A program made the position numbers and the translations under genes. This document shows positions 8,594 to 16,909 of a stretch of 64,000 bases of DNA, one piece after another. Position 1 is the stretch's first letter, and every line of letters begins with the position of its first letter. The stretch is taken from the NCBI RefSeq assembly GCF_019924045.1, contig NZ_JAHXBN010000022.1:186001-250000 (forward strand), read 5' to 3'. The DNA comes from Dyadobacter fermentans (GTDB taxonomy: Bacteria > Bacteroidota > Bacteroidia > Cytophagales > Spirosomataceae). The notes under the pieces are model-generated. The model was not told the DNA's origin, did not search any database, and was given only the letters and a program-made list of their open reading frames with translations.

Positions 8594-9591
8594 CTGTTTT
8601 CAGCAGATTCCTGATTTTGCTTCTCAGCCAGCCGTCGCTTGACAATATCTCCGGGATATTTCAAAGCCAGCTCACGAATATCATAAGTAAATTCCTTAAA
8701 AGTTTCTTCCCAAACTTCCGCTTCGCCTGGCTCGTATTCATAAAAGCCGTGTGAATTGAGAATGCCCTTGCCACCTTCGCGCACAACTTTGTCGATCAGC
8801 TCCGGTACTTCGGTACTGTTGTTCAGCGTGGGAAGCAGGTTTTTCATGACCGTATGATAAGCCGGAACGCCGGTGAGGTCCATCCAGCGGAACACCCCGA
8901 CGAGCGTCATGAAATACCCTGCATTGTTGCGGCAGGAACGATCGACGTCCTCGATGGTGGCATAACCGTTCTCGACGAGGCTGATCGCTTCGCGATACAT
9001 CGCATACATAAGGCGGTTGGTGATGAAGCCAGCAATGTCCTTCCGCACCAGAATAGGCTCTTTGCCCCATAAATGCGAGAGTTCGTACAGGTATTCTCCG
9101 TTTTCTATGTCGGTGTCGTCGCCGCAGATGATTTCCAGGAATCGGGTCGTGTGCGCGGGCTCGGTCCAGTGCAGGCCCAGGAACCGCGACGGATGTTGCG
9201 TCAGTTTTTGAAGCTGACTGATCGGAATAGCCGAAGTATTGCTGGTAAGCAGCGCGTCCGGCGCAATCTCTTTCTCGATCTTCTGATACACGGCATTCTT
9301 GATATCGATGTTCTCGATTGTGCATTCATTAACGAGCTTGCAGGGATAGAGTACTGAATAGTCTTCGGTAATGATCAGTTTCCTCAAATAGTACTCCGGC
9401 TCGTTGTCGATGATCCCGTTTTGCCAGGCGTTCTGCAAATGGTCACGGATTCGGCGTTCGGCGTGGTCGAGATCCGCAGGAATAGGTGCCACAGCCGCTA
9501 CGGGGTGGCCGGCGATGAGCAGACAGGTTACGATGCTGCAACCCATTAAACCAAGACCAACTATGCCGACAGGGATTTCATTAGGATTCAT
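8590..9591 (-). CDS. 3-hydroxyacyl-CoA dehydrogenase family protein
   Basis: A 333-residue enzyme. The N-terminal NAD fold carries GLGLMG at 12-17. SNTS at 117-120 and the catalytic histidine H141 (LHWTEP) follow, then a helical C-terminal domain with KDIAGFITNRL near 190 and GILNSHGFYEYEPG near 285. It should oxidise a 3-hydroxy substrate with NAD. The motif HWTEPAHTTRFLEI differs from the HFFNP form of fatty-acid enzymes, so a non-fatty-acid substrate such as a sugar acid or a short hydroxyacid is possible. It stands alone and converges on the hydrolase gene with a 4-bp overlap. Confidence 0.8.
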   Translation of the reverse strand: MNPNEIPVGIVGLGLMGCSIVTCLLIAGHPVAAVAPIPADLDHAERRIRDHLQNAWQNGIIDNEPEYYLRKLIITEDYSVLYPCKLVNECTIENIDIKNAVYQKIEKEIAPDALLTSNTSAIPISQLQKLTQHPSRFLGLHWTEPAHTTRFLEIICGDDTDIENGEYLYELSHLWGKEPILVRKDIAGFITNRLMYAMYREAISLVENGYATIEDVDRSCRNNAGYFMTLVGVFRWMDLTGVPAYHTVMKNLLPTLNNSTEVPELIDKVVREGGKGILNSHGFYEYEPGEAEVWEETFKEFTYDIRELALKYPGDIVKRRLAEKQNQESAENS

Positions 9592-9663
9592 TTCAGAAAA
9601 CGGATTTAGGATTTGAAGCAGGTAATATAACTCTTAAAAGCGTATCCCGGCGGCCGGTTACTA

Positions 9664-9697
9664 CAAAAAAAGCCCCGGAACCAACGATTCCGGGGCT
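9664..9697 (-). terminator. Rho-independent terminator of csbD
   Basis: A perfect 10-bp stem, AGCCCCGGAA at 9671-9680 with TTCCGGGGCT at 9688-9697, a 7-nt loop, and seven A residues at 9664-9670 that become the U-tract on the minus strand. It ends the csbD transcript. Confidence 0.88.
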
Positions 9698-9718
9698 TAT
9701 ATCGACCTGTGTCAGGAT

Positions 9719-9916
9719 CTAGTTCGACCAGTTGTTCACTTCACGTTCCACTTCTTCTCTGGTTTTACCGATCCTCTTCTGAATTTTTCCAAGAAGTTCA
9801 TCTTCTTTTCCTTCTTCATAAAGCAGGTCGTCGTCGGTCAAGTCAGCGTATTGTTGCTTGAACTTTCCTTTGAGTTCGTTCCAGTTACCTTTAACTTGTT
9901 GTGTGAATGAGCTCAT
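9719..9916 (-). CDS. CsbD family stress protein
   Basis: A 65-residue, highly charged helical protein. The N-terminal [20 protein letters not shown] and the later [15 protein letters not shown] are the two halves of the CsbD family signature. Members are abundant general-stress proteins with no known enzyme activity. A single-gene unit with its own strong terminator. Family match is clear, role is only known in outline. Confidence 0.92.
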   Translation of the reverse strand: MSSFTQQVKGNWNELKGKFKQQYADLTDDDLLYEEGKEDELLGKIQKRIGKTREEVEREVNNWSN

Positions 9917-10069
9917 GATTGTGTGGTTTTAAGTTTGATAATGGCGCCCTTTCAAGCGCTTTGTACATCACCATTTTAAAGAACCATTCCAACGCGCAAA
10001 CTGGCTTGCTGGCCGCATTTGGCACGAATCACTGAGCAAAAATTTACACGGAACGCCCCAAAAGCGTGG

Positions 10070-11341
10070 CTAATTGCTTCCAATCAGCTTATCCAGGCGG
10101 ACGATCCCCTGCACCATAGAGCGCACCGAGTGGTAGTTGACCTTCCACGAATGGCTCATGTGCTTCCAGATAGGCTCCCCCTGACGTGTCAGCAGCGGCA
10201 GCCACTCGCCAACCGAATGGTGGATCATTTTATCAAAAACAAAACGGTGAGTGGCATCGTAAGCTTTCAAATACTTTTCGTCGCCGTAAACCCGGTATGC
10301 ATCCAGCATCCCGATAATGACTTCCGCTTGCTGCCAGAACTCTTTCTCGCGGTCGTACACCTCGCCTGAATGAGAGCCTTCCACGTACACGCCCCCGAAC
10401 TCCCAGTCGATACCATATTCCACGGCGTGGTCGTAAGACGCTTTCAGTTGATCGTGGTATTCGTCGTAAGGAATGCCGGCGATGTCGAGCGCGTGCATAA
10501 GCAGCCACGCGAACTCCACATTGTGGCCATAGCTGGTGTTATCTTCGGCAGCGCTCTTCACGCCATCCTCGGTAAAGCGGTCCCAACCCCAGATAATGTC
10601 GAATTTGATCTGCGGCGCCACTGTCCAGTCTTCCCAGAACTGCGGAATACCCGTTTTGTATTGAGGGTGCATGATTTTGTTAATCAGCAGACGGATGATT
10701 TCAACGAGTTTACGGCGATGAACCTGCTTGCCCGACGCTTCATATAATGTAGTGAATGCCTCCATGAGATGCATATGCGCGTCGAGCGTCTTGCGGTCGC
10801 CGCCCGCCGCGCCAGGGCCTTTGAGATCCCAGTTGCGGTGGAACATTTCGAAATAGCCGCCGTAGTAGGTATCAGCGCCGTGTTTTTGTAATAAATCAAA
10901 AACCCTCTCAGCATATTCGAGCCCACGCGGATCGCCGGTGGCCAATGTGTATTCCGCTAGACTGTAAATCGCGAAACTATGTCCGTAGACGATTTTTTCG
11001 TCGATTTTTACATTGCCCTTGCGGTCCATCAGCCAGTAAAACCCGCCATATTCATTGTCCCACATTTTGTTGATCAGAAAATCCACCCCGTGCCGTGCGA
11101 TTTCGGCATAGCGGCCTTCGCCGTAACCTGCGCGGTGCGCCGAAGAAAAGGTATAAACCGTGCGTGTCTGCGCGATCAGCGACTTCTCGTCCTCGCCCGA
11201 ATCGTTGCCTGCATTATCGAAATGGGTTATAAAGCCGCCATTTTCCTTGTCCACAGCGCGGTTTTCCCAGAAGGGAAGTAATTCGTTTGTCAAATGCCGG
11301 CGAATTTCCTCGCGGTAGCTTTTCAATTGATCTACATTCAT
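10070..11341 (-). CDS. Cellobiose 2-epimerase-like AGE family enzyme
   Basis: A 423-residue protein of the N-acylglucosamine 2-epimerase fold, an (alpha/alpha)6 barrel. Likely catalytic and binding residues are R60 (QTRTVY), H191 (DAHMHLMEA), H273 (SYGHNVEFAW) and H404 (WKVNYH). WENRAVDKENGGFITH near residue 25 and WDRFTEDG near 253 match the cellobiose epimerase branch better than the GlcNAc branch. It would epimerise the reducing-end glucose of beta-1,4 disaccharides to mannose in the cytoplasm. No signal peptide. It stands alone here, so the substrate is inferred from family likeness only. Confidence 0.85.
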   Translation of the reverse strand: MNVDQLKSYREEIRRHLTNELLPFWENRAVDKENGGFITHFDNAGNDSGEDEKSLIAQTRTVYTFSSAHRAGYGEGRYAEIARHGVDFLINKMWDNEYGGFYWLMDRKGNVKIDEKIVYGHSFAIYSLAEYTLATGDPRGLEYAERVFDLLQKHGADTYYGGYFEMFHRNWDLKGPGAAGGDRKTLDAHMHLMEAFTTLYEASGKQVHRRKLVEIIRLLINKIMHPQYKTGIPQFWEDWTVAPQIKFDIIWGWDRFTEDGVKSAAEDNTSYGHNVEFAWLLMHALDIAGIPYDEYHDQLKASYDHAVEYGIDWEFGGVYVEGSHSGEVYDREKEFWQQAEVIIGMLDAYRVYGDEKYLKAYDATHRFVFDKMIHHSVGEWLPLLTRQGEPIWKHMSHSWKVNYHSVRSMVQGIVRLDKLIGSN

Positions 11342-11547
11342 TGGTCTAAAATATGGTCAGAGTTTTGAAATGGTTGTTGGATATACTTTCATGAAGCCGG
11401 CCTCGGCTATTCGGTTCGGGTTAATTATCATTATAAATATTTTTTTATGGAATATTTACTCTGCGAAGGCGTTCGGCGCGGGGCGCAGGCTTGCAAATGC
11501 TGATCCATACTTCGTAATTCGCAGAGAATTCATCAATCCCGATCCCC

Positions 11548-13266
11548 ATGAGTAATTCTGAAATCGTAGAAGTCCTCGAACTAACTGCCAAGCTGCTGGA
11601 ACTGCACAATGCCGATCCTTTCAAGATCAAAGGTTATTCGGTAGCGGCTTTTTACCTGGATAAATACAAGGAAAGCGAACTGCAATTTATGACCGAACAG
11701 GAGCTCACCAAATTGCAGGGGGTTGGGAAGAGCACGGCCACGAAAATCGCGCAAATAGCGAAAACCGGCACTTTCCCGGAACTGGAAGAGCTGATCGCCA
11801 ACACACCGCTGGGGGTGATGGAAATGTTCAATATCAAAGGTATAGGGCCTAAAAAGATCGCCGTTTTGTGGCAGGAACTGGGTATCGACAACCTGCACGA
11901 GCTGGAATTGGCGTGTTTGAACGGCACGGTGGCAAAAGTCAAAGGTTTCGGGGCCAATACCCAGCAAAAGATCCTCGATTCGCTGGCATTCCTCAAAGAC
12001 CAGGCCGGTAAACTGCGCATGGATAAAGCCGAGGTAGCGGCCAACTCGATCATAAATGAATTAAAGAAGACATTCGACCAGGTCGAAGCGGCGGGCGAGA
12101 TCAGAAGGAAATCAGAGGTGGTGGAAACGATCCGGATTCTGGTCGGAACCGACTCTCCGGCACTTCTTCAAAATACGATCGGCTCTATCGGGCTGTTGGT
12201 ACAGGATGAGAAGAAATCATCGCCATTTGTCTGGCGTGGTAATATTCAGGATGTTGCCGTGGCCATCGAAATCGTGGCGGTGAAACCTGAGCGGCTGGTG
12301 AACGAGCTATTTCTTGAAACTGCGGGCGAGGATCACCTTGGGCTGGCAGGGACTTCGGGTAACACGATCTGGCGCCATGCCTACTACGAAACCGCCGATA
12401 CGGAGCATGCCATTTACGAAAAAGCGGGGTTGCCTTACATCGTGCCCGAAATGCGTGAAGGGGCAGGGGAGCTCGCGTGGGCGGAAACGCATACGCCCGA
12501 TCAGCTGGTGACCTGGGACGATCTGAGGGGTATTTTGCATAACCACAGCACCTATTCCGACGGGCAGCACACCCTCGAACAAATGGCGCTCTATTGTCGA
12601 GAGCTCGGTTTCGAATACCTTGGTATTGCCGACCATTCTCAAACAGCCACTTACGCCCAGGGATTGAAAGTGGAAGACGTGGAACGACAGCATGAAGAAA
12701 TCGCCCGATTAAATGCACGTTTCGCATCCGAAAACCCTTCAAAACCCTTCAAAATCCTGAAAGGAATAGAGTCCGACATCCTCGGCGACGGCTCGCTGGA
12801 TTACCCCGCGGATGTACTTGCTTCGTTCGATTATATCGTGGCCTCCGTCCACAGTAACCTTTCGATGACCCTCGAAAAGGCGACGGCTCGCCTCTTGAAA
12901 GCCATTGAAAACCCGTATACTACTATTTTGGGACACCCTACCGGTCGTTTGCTTCTTTCCCGCGAAGGCTACCCGATCGAGCACCAGGTAATTATCGACG
13001 CCTGCGCCGCCAACGGAGTCGTGATCGAAATCAACGCTTCTCCCTGGCGTCTCGACCTCGACTGGAGATGGATAGCCTATTGCATGGAAAAAGGTGTCAT
13101 GCTAAGCATCAACCCAGATGCCCACGCGATGGAAGGCTACCTGGATATGCATTATGGCGTAGCAAATGCAAGAAAAGGCGGATTGACTAAGGATATGACC
13201 TTTAATGCGCTGAGTCTGGGACAGATGGAGGAGTATTTGAGAGGCCGGATAAGCAAAATGGGTTAG
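11548..13266 (+). CDS. PolX-like protein: HhH plus degenerate polymerase domain plus PHP phosphoesterase
   Basis: A 572-residue protein with the layout of bacterial family X polymerases. Residues 1-150 hold helix-hairpin-helix motifs (LQGVGKSTATKIA, IKGIGPKKIAVLW). Residues about 160-300 are the palm/thumb region. Residues 325-570 are a PHP domain with all nine metal ligands: H331, H333, D338, H363, E408, H435, H463, D524 and H526. The polymerase site is lost. Where active enzymes have GSxRRGxxxxGDxDxLV, this reads from A182 to V199 with T194 and R196 in place of the two aspartates, and the third aspartate is E241. It probably acts as a 3'-5' exonuclease or 3'-phosphate-cleaning enzyme in DNA repair rather than as a polymerase. 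Confidence 0.9.
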   Translation: MSNSEIVEVLELTAKLLELHNADPFKIKGYSVAAFYLDKYKESELQFMTEQELTKLQGVGKSTATKIAQIAKTGTFPELEELIANTPLGVMEMFNIKGIGPKKIAVLWQELGIDNLHELELACLNGTVAKVKGFGANTQQKILDSLAFLKDQAGKLRMDKAEVAANSIINELKKTFDQVEAAGEIRRKSEVVETIRILVGTDSPALLQNTIGSIGLLVQDEKKSSPFVWRGNIQDVAVAIEIVAVKPERLVNELFLETAGEDHLGLAGTSGNTIWRHAYYETADTEHAIYEKAGLPYIVPEMREGAGELAWAETHTPDQLVTWDDLRGILHNHSTYSDGQHTLEQMALYCRELGFEYLGIADHSQTATYAQGLKVEDVERQHEEIARLNARFASENPSKPFKILKGIESDILGDGSLDYPADVLASFDYIVASVHSNLSMTLEKATARLLKAIENPYTTILGHPTGRLLLSREGYPIEHQVIIDACAANGVVIEINASPWRLDLDWRWIAYCMEKGVMLSINPDAHAMEGYLDMHYGVANARKGGLTKDMTFNALSLGQMEEYLRGRISKMG

Positions 13267-13287
13267 CGATTTTTAAAGTGTAGCTTT

Positions 13288-13339
13288 AATATAGTTATAC
13301 TATTTTTAAGGTTTGGTTGTAAAATAGTATAACTATATT
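13288..13339. promoter_or_regulatory. 19-bp perfect inverted repeat before the DUF4143 ATPase gene
   Basis: AATATAGTTATACTATTTT at 13288-13306 is exactly repeated in inverted form at 13321-13339, with a 14-nt spacer. Each arm also holds its own small dyad, ATAGT-3 nt-ACTAT (13291-13303 and 13324-13336). The dyad centres are 33 bp apart, about three helical turns. It lies 27 bp before the ATG at 13367. It could be a double operator for a dimeric regulator, or an RNA hairpin in the leader. Confidence 0.7.
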
Positions 13340-13366
13340 TGCAGTATGCTTTGAAAATAGTAAAAT

Positions 13367-14548
13367 ATGTTTGTCACACGCTACATTTATTCCAAACTTC
13401 TGGCCCACGCAACCAAGCGGCAAATCACCGTTCTAACCGGAATGCGTCGGACCGGGAAGACGACGCTCCTGAAACAGTTGATGGCGCAATGTGACATCCC
13501 CCAGAAACACTATTTCGATTTAGAGCGGATAGATGTGCGTGCGCTTTTCTCCGAGCCGAACTATGAAACCGTTGTTCAGGCGCTCAGCCGCCAGGGGACG
13601 GATTTTTCTAAGAAAGTGCTGATATGCATTGACGAAATTCAGCTGGTACCCAACTTGCCGAGTGTGCTCAAATATCTGTACGATACTTACGATGTTAAGT
13701 TTATCGTCACCGGTTCGAGTGCCTATTATATGAAGAACCAGTTCTCCGAGTCATTGGCCGGGCGTAAGAAAATCTTTGAAATATATCCGCTGACTTTTGG
13801 AGAATTACTGGCATTCAAAGGAGTGCAGGTGGGTAAGGCTGATATTCACAAGGCGAGCAAATTTGTTACTTCCGAATATGAGCGTTTGAAAGGCTATTAC
13901 AATGAATTCATTGATTTTGGTGGCTTTCCAGAGGTAGTTTTAGCAGGTTCAGTGGAGGACAAGCGTGATTTGATCAGTGATATTCTCAGTTCGTATATCA
14001 ACTTTGATCTGACATTACTTTCCGACATTCGTAGCCCAACGAATCTTTACAAGCTTATCAAACTTTTGTCGGTGCGCATTGGCACCAAGCTGGATGTTTC
14101 TAAGCTTACAAGTTTGACGGGAATGGCGCGGCAAACGGTGGAGAATTATCTGGATCTTCTTGAAAAGAGCTATTTAATCAGAACAATCCCTGTAATTGCG
14201 AATAGCCCGGACCGCGAAATCGTGAAAGCAAAAAAGATTTACTTTCTCGATAATGGCATTGCGTCGCTCGCTGGTGAGCTTGGCAGCGGGTCAAAATTTG
14301 AGAATGCAGTTTTCAATCAGTTGATGCATCAAGGCGAAGTGGCTTATTATCAGCTTAAAACCGGTCGCGAGATCGATTTTATCCTCGATCAGAAACAATG
14401 CTTCGAAGTGAAGGAAACAGCTACCGAGGCCGATTTAAAGAATACCGCATCACTGGCCAGGAACCTCGATCTCAGTGAATCCTATGTGATCGGCAGACAT
14501 CCCGTCAGAGTGTTCGACGGGTTTATCTGGGGAGGCTTTTTGCAATAA
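13367..14548 (+). CDS. ATP-binding protein, AAA ATPase with DUF4143
   Basis: A 393-residue protein. The Walker A motif GMRRTGKTT is at 25-33, Walker B CIDEIQ at 87-92, and a sensor region VTGSSAYYM near 121. The C-terminal DUF4143 part (ARQTVENYLDLLEKSYLI near 256-273) looks like a winged helix, and it is followed by a region with REIDFIL and FEVKE, which resembles a PD-(D/E)XK nuclease fold (D-x-E-x-K spacing seen but not proven). Such genes are common, often strain-variable and of unclear function. A perfect inverted repeat lies just upstream. It converges on the oxyR gene. Confidence 0.85.
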   Translation: MFVTRYIYSKLLAHATKRQITVLTGMRRTGKTTLLKQLMAQCDIPQKHYFDLERIDVRALFSEPNYETVVQALSRQGTDFSKKVLICIDEIQLVPNLPSVLKYLYDTYDVKFIVTGSSAYYMKNQFSESLAGRKKIFEIYPLTFGELLAFKGVQVGKADIHKASKFVTSEYERLKGYYNEFIDFGGFPEVVLAGSVEDKRDLISDILSSYINFDLTLLSDIRSPTNLYKLIKLLSVRIGTKLDVSKLTSLTGMARQTVENYLDLLEKSYLIRTIPVIANSPDREIVKAKKIYFLDNGIASLAGELGSGSKFENAVFNQLMHQGEVAYYQLKTGREIDFILDQKQCFEVKETATEADLKNTASLARNLDLSESYVIGRHPVRVFDGFIWGGFLQ

Positions 14549-14561
14549 GGCCTCCCATTTT
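14530..14561 (+). terminator. Possible terminator at the end of the DUF4143 ATPase gene
   Basis: GGGAGGC at 14530-14536 pairs with GCCTCCC at 14550-14556, followed by ATTTTG. The stop codon lies in the 13-nt loop. The U-tract is short, so termination would be weak. Confidence 0.4.
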
Positions 14562-14563
14562 GC

Positions 14564-15496
14564 CTATAAAACTTTCACCTCCAAATCTTGATTCAATATC
14601 CCCTCGGGCAAATGCGCCATAATGCCCTCCCGCAGCGCGTCGATCAACCGGGCCTTCATTTGTTCGCGGTTGACGACCAGGCATACCTCGCGCGCGGGCT
14701 CGGGGAAACGGAAATGGCGGATGTGTTTCTGACGTTCTTCCGACAACTCCATAACGGCCATTTCGGGCAGGATGGTGATGCCGCCGTTGCGCTCTACCAT
14801 CCGGATGAGTGTTTCAATGCTGCCCGAGCGGTAACTAAAACTGCTCCCGAATTGGCTGCTACGGCTTAGCTCACACAGGCGCTGGATCTGCGTGCGGAAG
14901 CAATGGCCTTCTTCGAGGAGCCAAAGCTCATTGGGTTCGATGTCCGTGGGGAGAATGTATTGTTTGGAATATAAACCGGTTTTTTCGGAGACGTAGGCGT
15001 AAAAGCGCTCTTTGTAAAGCGGAATTTCCTGCAAACTGTTCTCTTCCGAGACGGACGCGATGATGCCCACATCGAGGTTCCCCATTTTCAGTGCGGTAAT
15101 GATGCGGTCGGTGATCATTTCCGAGACGTGAAGTTTAATATCCGGAAAATTAGCGATAAAAGGATTCACGAAATGCGGCAGCAGGTAGGGAGCAATGGTC
15201 GGAATGACGCCCACGTGCAGCTCTCCCGAGAGGTCGCCGTTGAAATGCTTAGCGATTTCATTGATCCTCGACGTTTCCCGCAAAATTACCCTCGCCTGAT
15301 CGATGATCTCACGTCCGACGCTGGTAGGGACAATGGGCTGTTTGGTCCTGTCAAAAATCTTGACCGACAGTTCCTCCTCCAATTTGCGGATCATCATCGA
15401 AAGCGTAGGCTGCGTCACATTGCAATGCTCCGCAGCCTGAATGAAGTGACGATGGTTGTCGACCGCGACGATGTATTCCAGTTGCTGGATGTTCAT
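14564..15496 (-). CDS. oxyR: OxyR-type peroxide-sensing LysR regulator
   Basis: A 310-residue LysR-family regulator. Start ATG at 15496 gives the normal N-terminus MNIQQLEYIVAVDNHRHF. Upstream in-frame codons read through the promoter and are rejected. Residues 1-60 are the winged HTH (QAAEHCNVTQPTLSMMIRKL) and the rest is the periplasmic-binding-like sensor domain. The two redox cysteines are C199 (EEGHCF) and C208 (QRLCEL), which fall on the same numbers as in E. coli OxyR, so a disulfide switch is expected. Catalase or alkyl hydroperoxide reductase genes are not beside it. A 10-bp inverted repeat overlaps its promoter. Confidence 0.9.
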   Translation of the reverse strand: MNIQQLEYIVAVDNHRHFIQAAEHCNVTQPTLSMMIRKLEEELSVKIFDRTKQPIVPTSVGREIIDQARVILRETSRINEIAKHFNGDLSGELHVGVIPTIAPYLLPHFVNPFIANFPDIKLHVSEMITDRIITALKMGNLDVGIIASVSEENSLQEIPLYKERFYAYVSEKTGLYSKQYILPTDIEPNELWLLEEGHCFRTQIQRLCELSRSSQFGSSFSYRSGSIETLIRMVERNGGITILPEMAVMELSEERQKHIRHFRFPEPAREVCLVVNREQMKARLIDALREGIMAHLPEGILNQDLEVKVL

Positions 15497-15498
15497 TT

Positions 15499-15539
15499 TA
15501 ACTATTATATAAATGCTATTTATGCAAAAATAATAGTTA
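15499..15539 (-). promoter_or_regulatory. oxyR promoter with inverted-repeat operator
   Basis: TAACTATTAT at 15499-15508 is exactly inverted at 15530-15539. Between them, on the minus strand, lies TATTTTTG (15525-15532), a perfect TAnnTTTG element about 30 bp before the oxyR start. This layout fits a LysR-type autoregulated promoter. The spacing does not match the full E. coli OxyR tetramer consensus, so the bound factor is inferred. Confidence 0.55.
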
Positions 15540-16379
15540 TCACTTTGATTGATCCGATAGCAGGGCAGCTTTTTGAAGTGATTGGTTGGTAACAAGTGAT
15601 TTCATTTGAATAATCGCAATCCTGTTTAATTCAATAGCTCTCTCAACTGCCGGTCGTCCTCGACCGATCAGCATTGCATTGATACTTTCCAGATTCGAGA
15701 GGACGACGAGTTGTTCCAAAGTTGCGGTATCGCGGAGATTCCCGCGATCTGGATTCATTTTTGTCCATTCGCGGGCTGTCATACCAAATAAGGCAAGGTT
15801 TAGAATGTCTGCTTCCTCGGCATAAATCTTGCCCATCATGACCGGATCGAGCTCTTTGGGCACCAGATTCTCTTTGACCGCATCGGTGTGGATGGTATAG
15901 TTGATCTTCGCCAAACTTCTTCGCAAGTCCCAGTCGAGTTGCAGACGGTTGTTTTCTTCATCTTTTAGTCGCTGGAATTCTTTGATGAGGTAGAGTTTGA
16001 ATGAAGGAGAAATCCAGGAGGCGAACTCGAAAGCGATGTCCTTATGGGCAAATGTTCCTCCGTTGTACCGTCCCGGTTTGGAGATTAAACCAATTGAGTT
16101 AGTTTTTTGAATCCATTGTTTGACTGTCAGCACATAGCTATTACTCCCCGTTTCATTTTTAATGTTACCGAATTCGGTAAGATTAAAATTAGGGTTGTAC
16201 AGCTGTTCCCACAACCCGATAAACTCAACGGTGAACCTGGTTCTTAGCCAGTGCGAAATTACAAGCCCGGTGGCCGCATTTTTTTGCCGCGCAATGTCCG
16301 TTAGCGAGATAAATTCACCCTGTTCCTGTTTCAGTACGCTAATCTCCTGATCATTAACAATAAGCTTCTGATTTTTCAT
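15540..16379 (-). CDS. KilA-N domain protein
   Basis: A 279-residue protein. The N-terminal 110 residues match the KilA-N DNA-binding domain found in phage and large DNA virus proteins (QGEFISLTDIARQKN, then HWLRTRFTVEFIGLWEQ, then GRYNGGTFAHKDIAFEFASW). The C-terminal half has RLKDEENNRLQLDWDLRRSLAKINY and NLESINAMLIGRG, a conserved but unnamed region found in chromosomal KilA-N proteins. It probably binds DNA or RNA. It stands alone next to oxyR. It may be an old phage-derived gene kept by the host, but no other phage gene is near it. Confidence 0.85.
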   Translation of the reverse strand: MKNQKLIVNDQEISVLKQEQGEFISLTDIARQKNAATGLVISHWLRTRFTVEFIGLWEQLYNPNFNLTEFGNIKNETGSNSYVLTVKQWIQKTNSIGLISKPGRYNGGTFAHKDIAFEFASWISPSFKLYLIKEFQRLKDEENNRLQLDWDLRRSLAKINYTIHTDAVKENLVPKELDPVMMGKIYAEEADILNLALFGMTAREWTKMNPDRGNLRDTATLEQLVVLSNLESINAMLIGRGRPAVERAIELNRIAIIQMKSLVTNQSLQKAALLSDQSK

Positions 16380-16563
16380 TTCGAAGAATGTTTTGGTTGA
16401 TACATTCTTCTTTTACGGCAAGTGCTGCAAAAGGTAACAGCTTGTAGTAGCATTAAATCCTCATTAAACTTACTTCTTCCAAGGTTCGCCGCGCTTGCAT
16501 TTTCCTCAGGAGTTGTAACTTAGCCCCACTTTAAAATATCGCTCACATAAATTTTTGTCAACT

Positions 16564-16788
16564 ATGAAAAACCTGAAAGCATGGATGTTGCTGGCTCTGA
16601 TGGCGGTGGCGACGCCGATTTTTGCACAGACTACGGCAGAAAAGCAAAAAACGGAAGCGAAACTGAAAAAGGACGGTACCCCGGATAAACGTTACAAGGA
16701 AAATAAACATCTCAAAAAGGACGGTACACCCGACAAACGCTATAAAACCAACAAAGCCGATACGACCAAGGCAGCGAAGAAAAAGTAG
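16564..16788 (+). CDS. Small secreted lysine-rich repeat protein
   Basis: A 74-residue protein of unknown function. The ATG at 16564 is preferred over a TTG nine bases earlier. Residues 1-21 form a signal peptide (WMLLALMAVATPIFA, cut before Q). The mature part is very basic and holds two copies of LKKDGTPDKRYK separated by five residues, then ends in AAKKK. The short GTPDKRY unit recurs in small exported Bacteroidota proteins. Charge suggests binding to an acidic polymer such as LPS or DNA, but this is inference. It has its own strong terminator. Confidence 0.75.
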   Translation: MKNLKAWMLLALMAVATPIFAQTTAEKQKTEAKLKKDGTPDKRYKENKHLKKDGTPDKRYKTNKADTTKAAKKK

Positions 16789-16832
16789 AAGTCGAAAACA
16801 TTAGCCCGAATATTTTTCGGCAAAATTTAGGG

Positions 16833-16890
16833 TAAGCGCCCGACCGGTTGTCAATATATCGTACAACCCGAGTCGGGCGCTTATTTTTTT
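16833..16890 (+). terminator. Strong hairpin terminator
   Basis: TAAGCGCCCGAC at 16833-16844 pairs with GTCGGGCGCTTA at 16872-16883, and an inner GGTTGT/ACAACC pair extends the hairpin. Seven T follow. It ends the small secreted protein gene and insulates the sigma factor operon that begins 20 bp later. Confidence 0.88.
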
Positions 16891-16909
16891 ACATAAACCA
16901 GTCGGTGCA

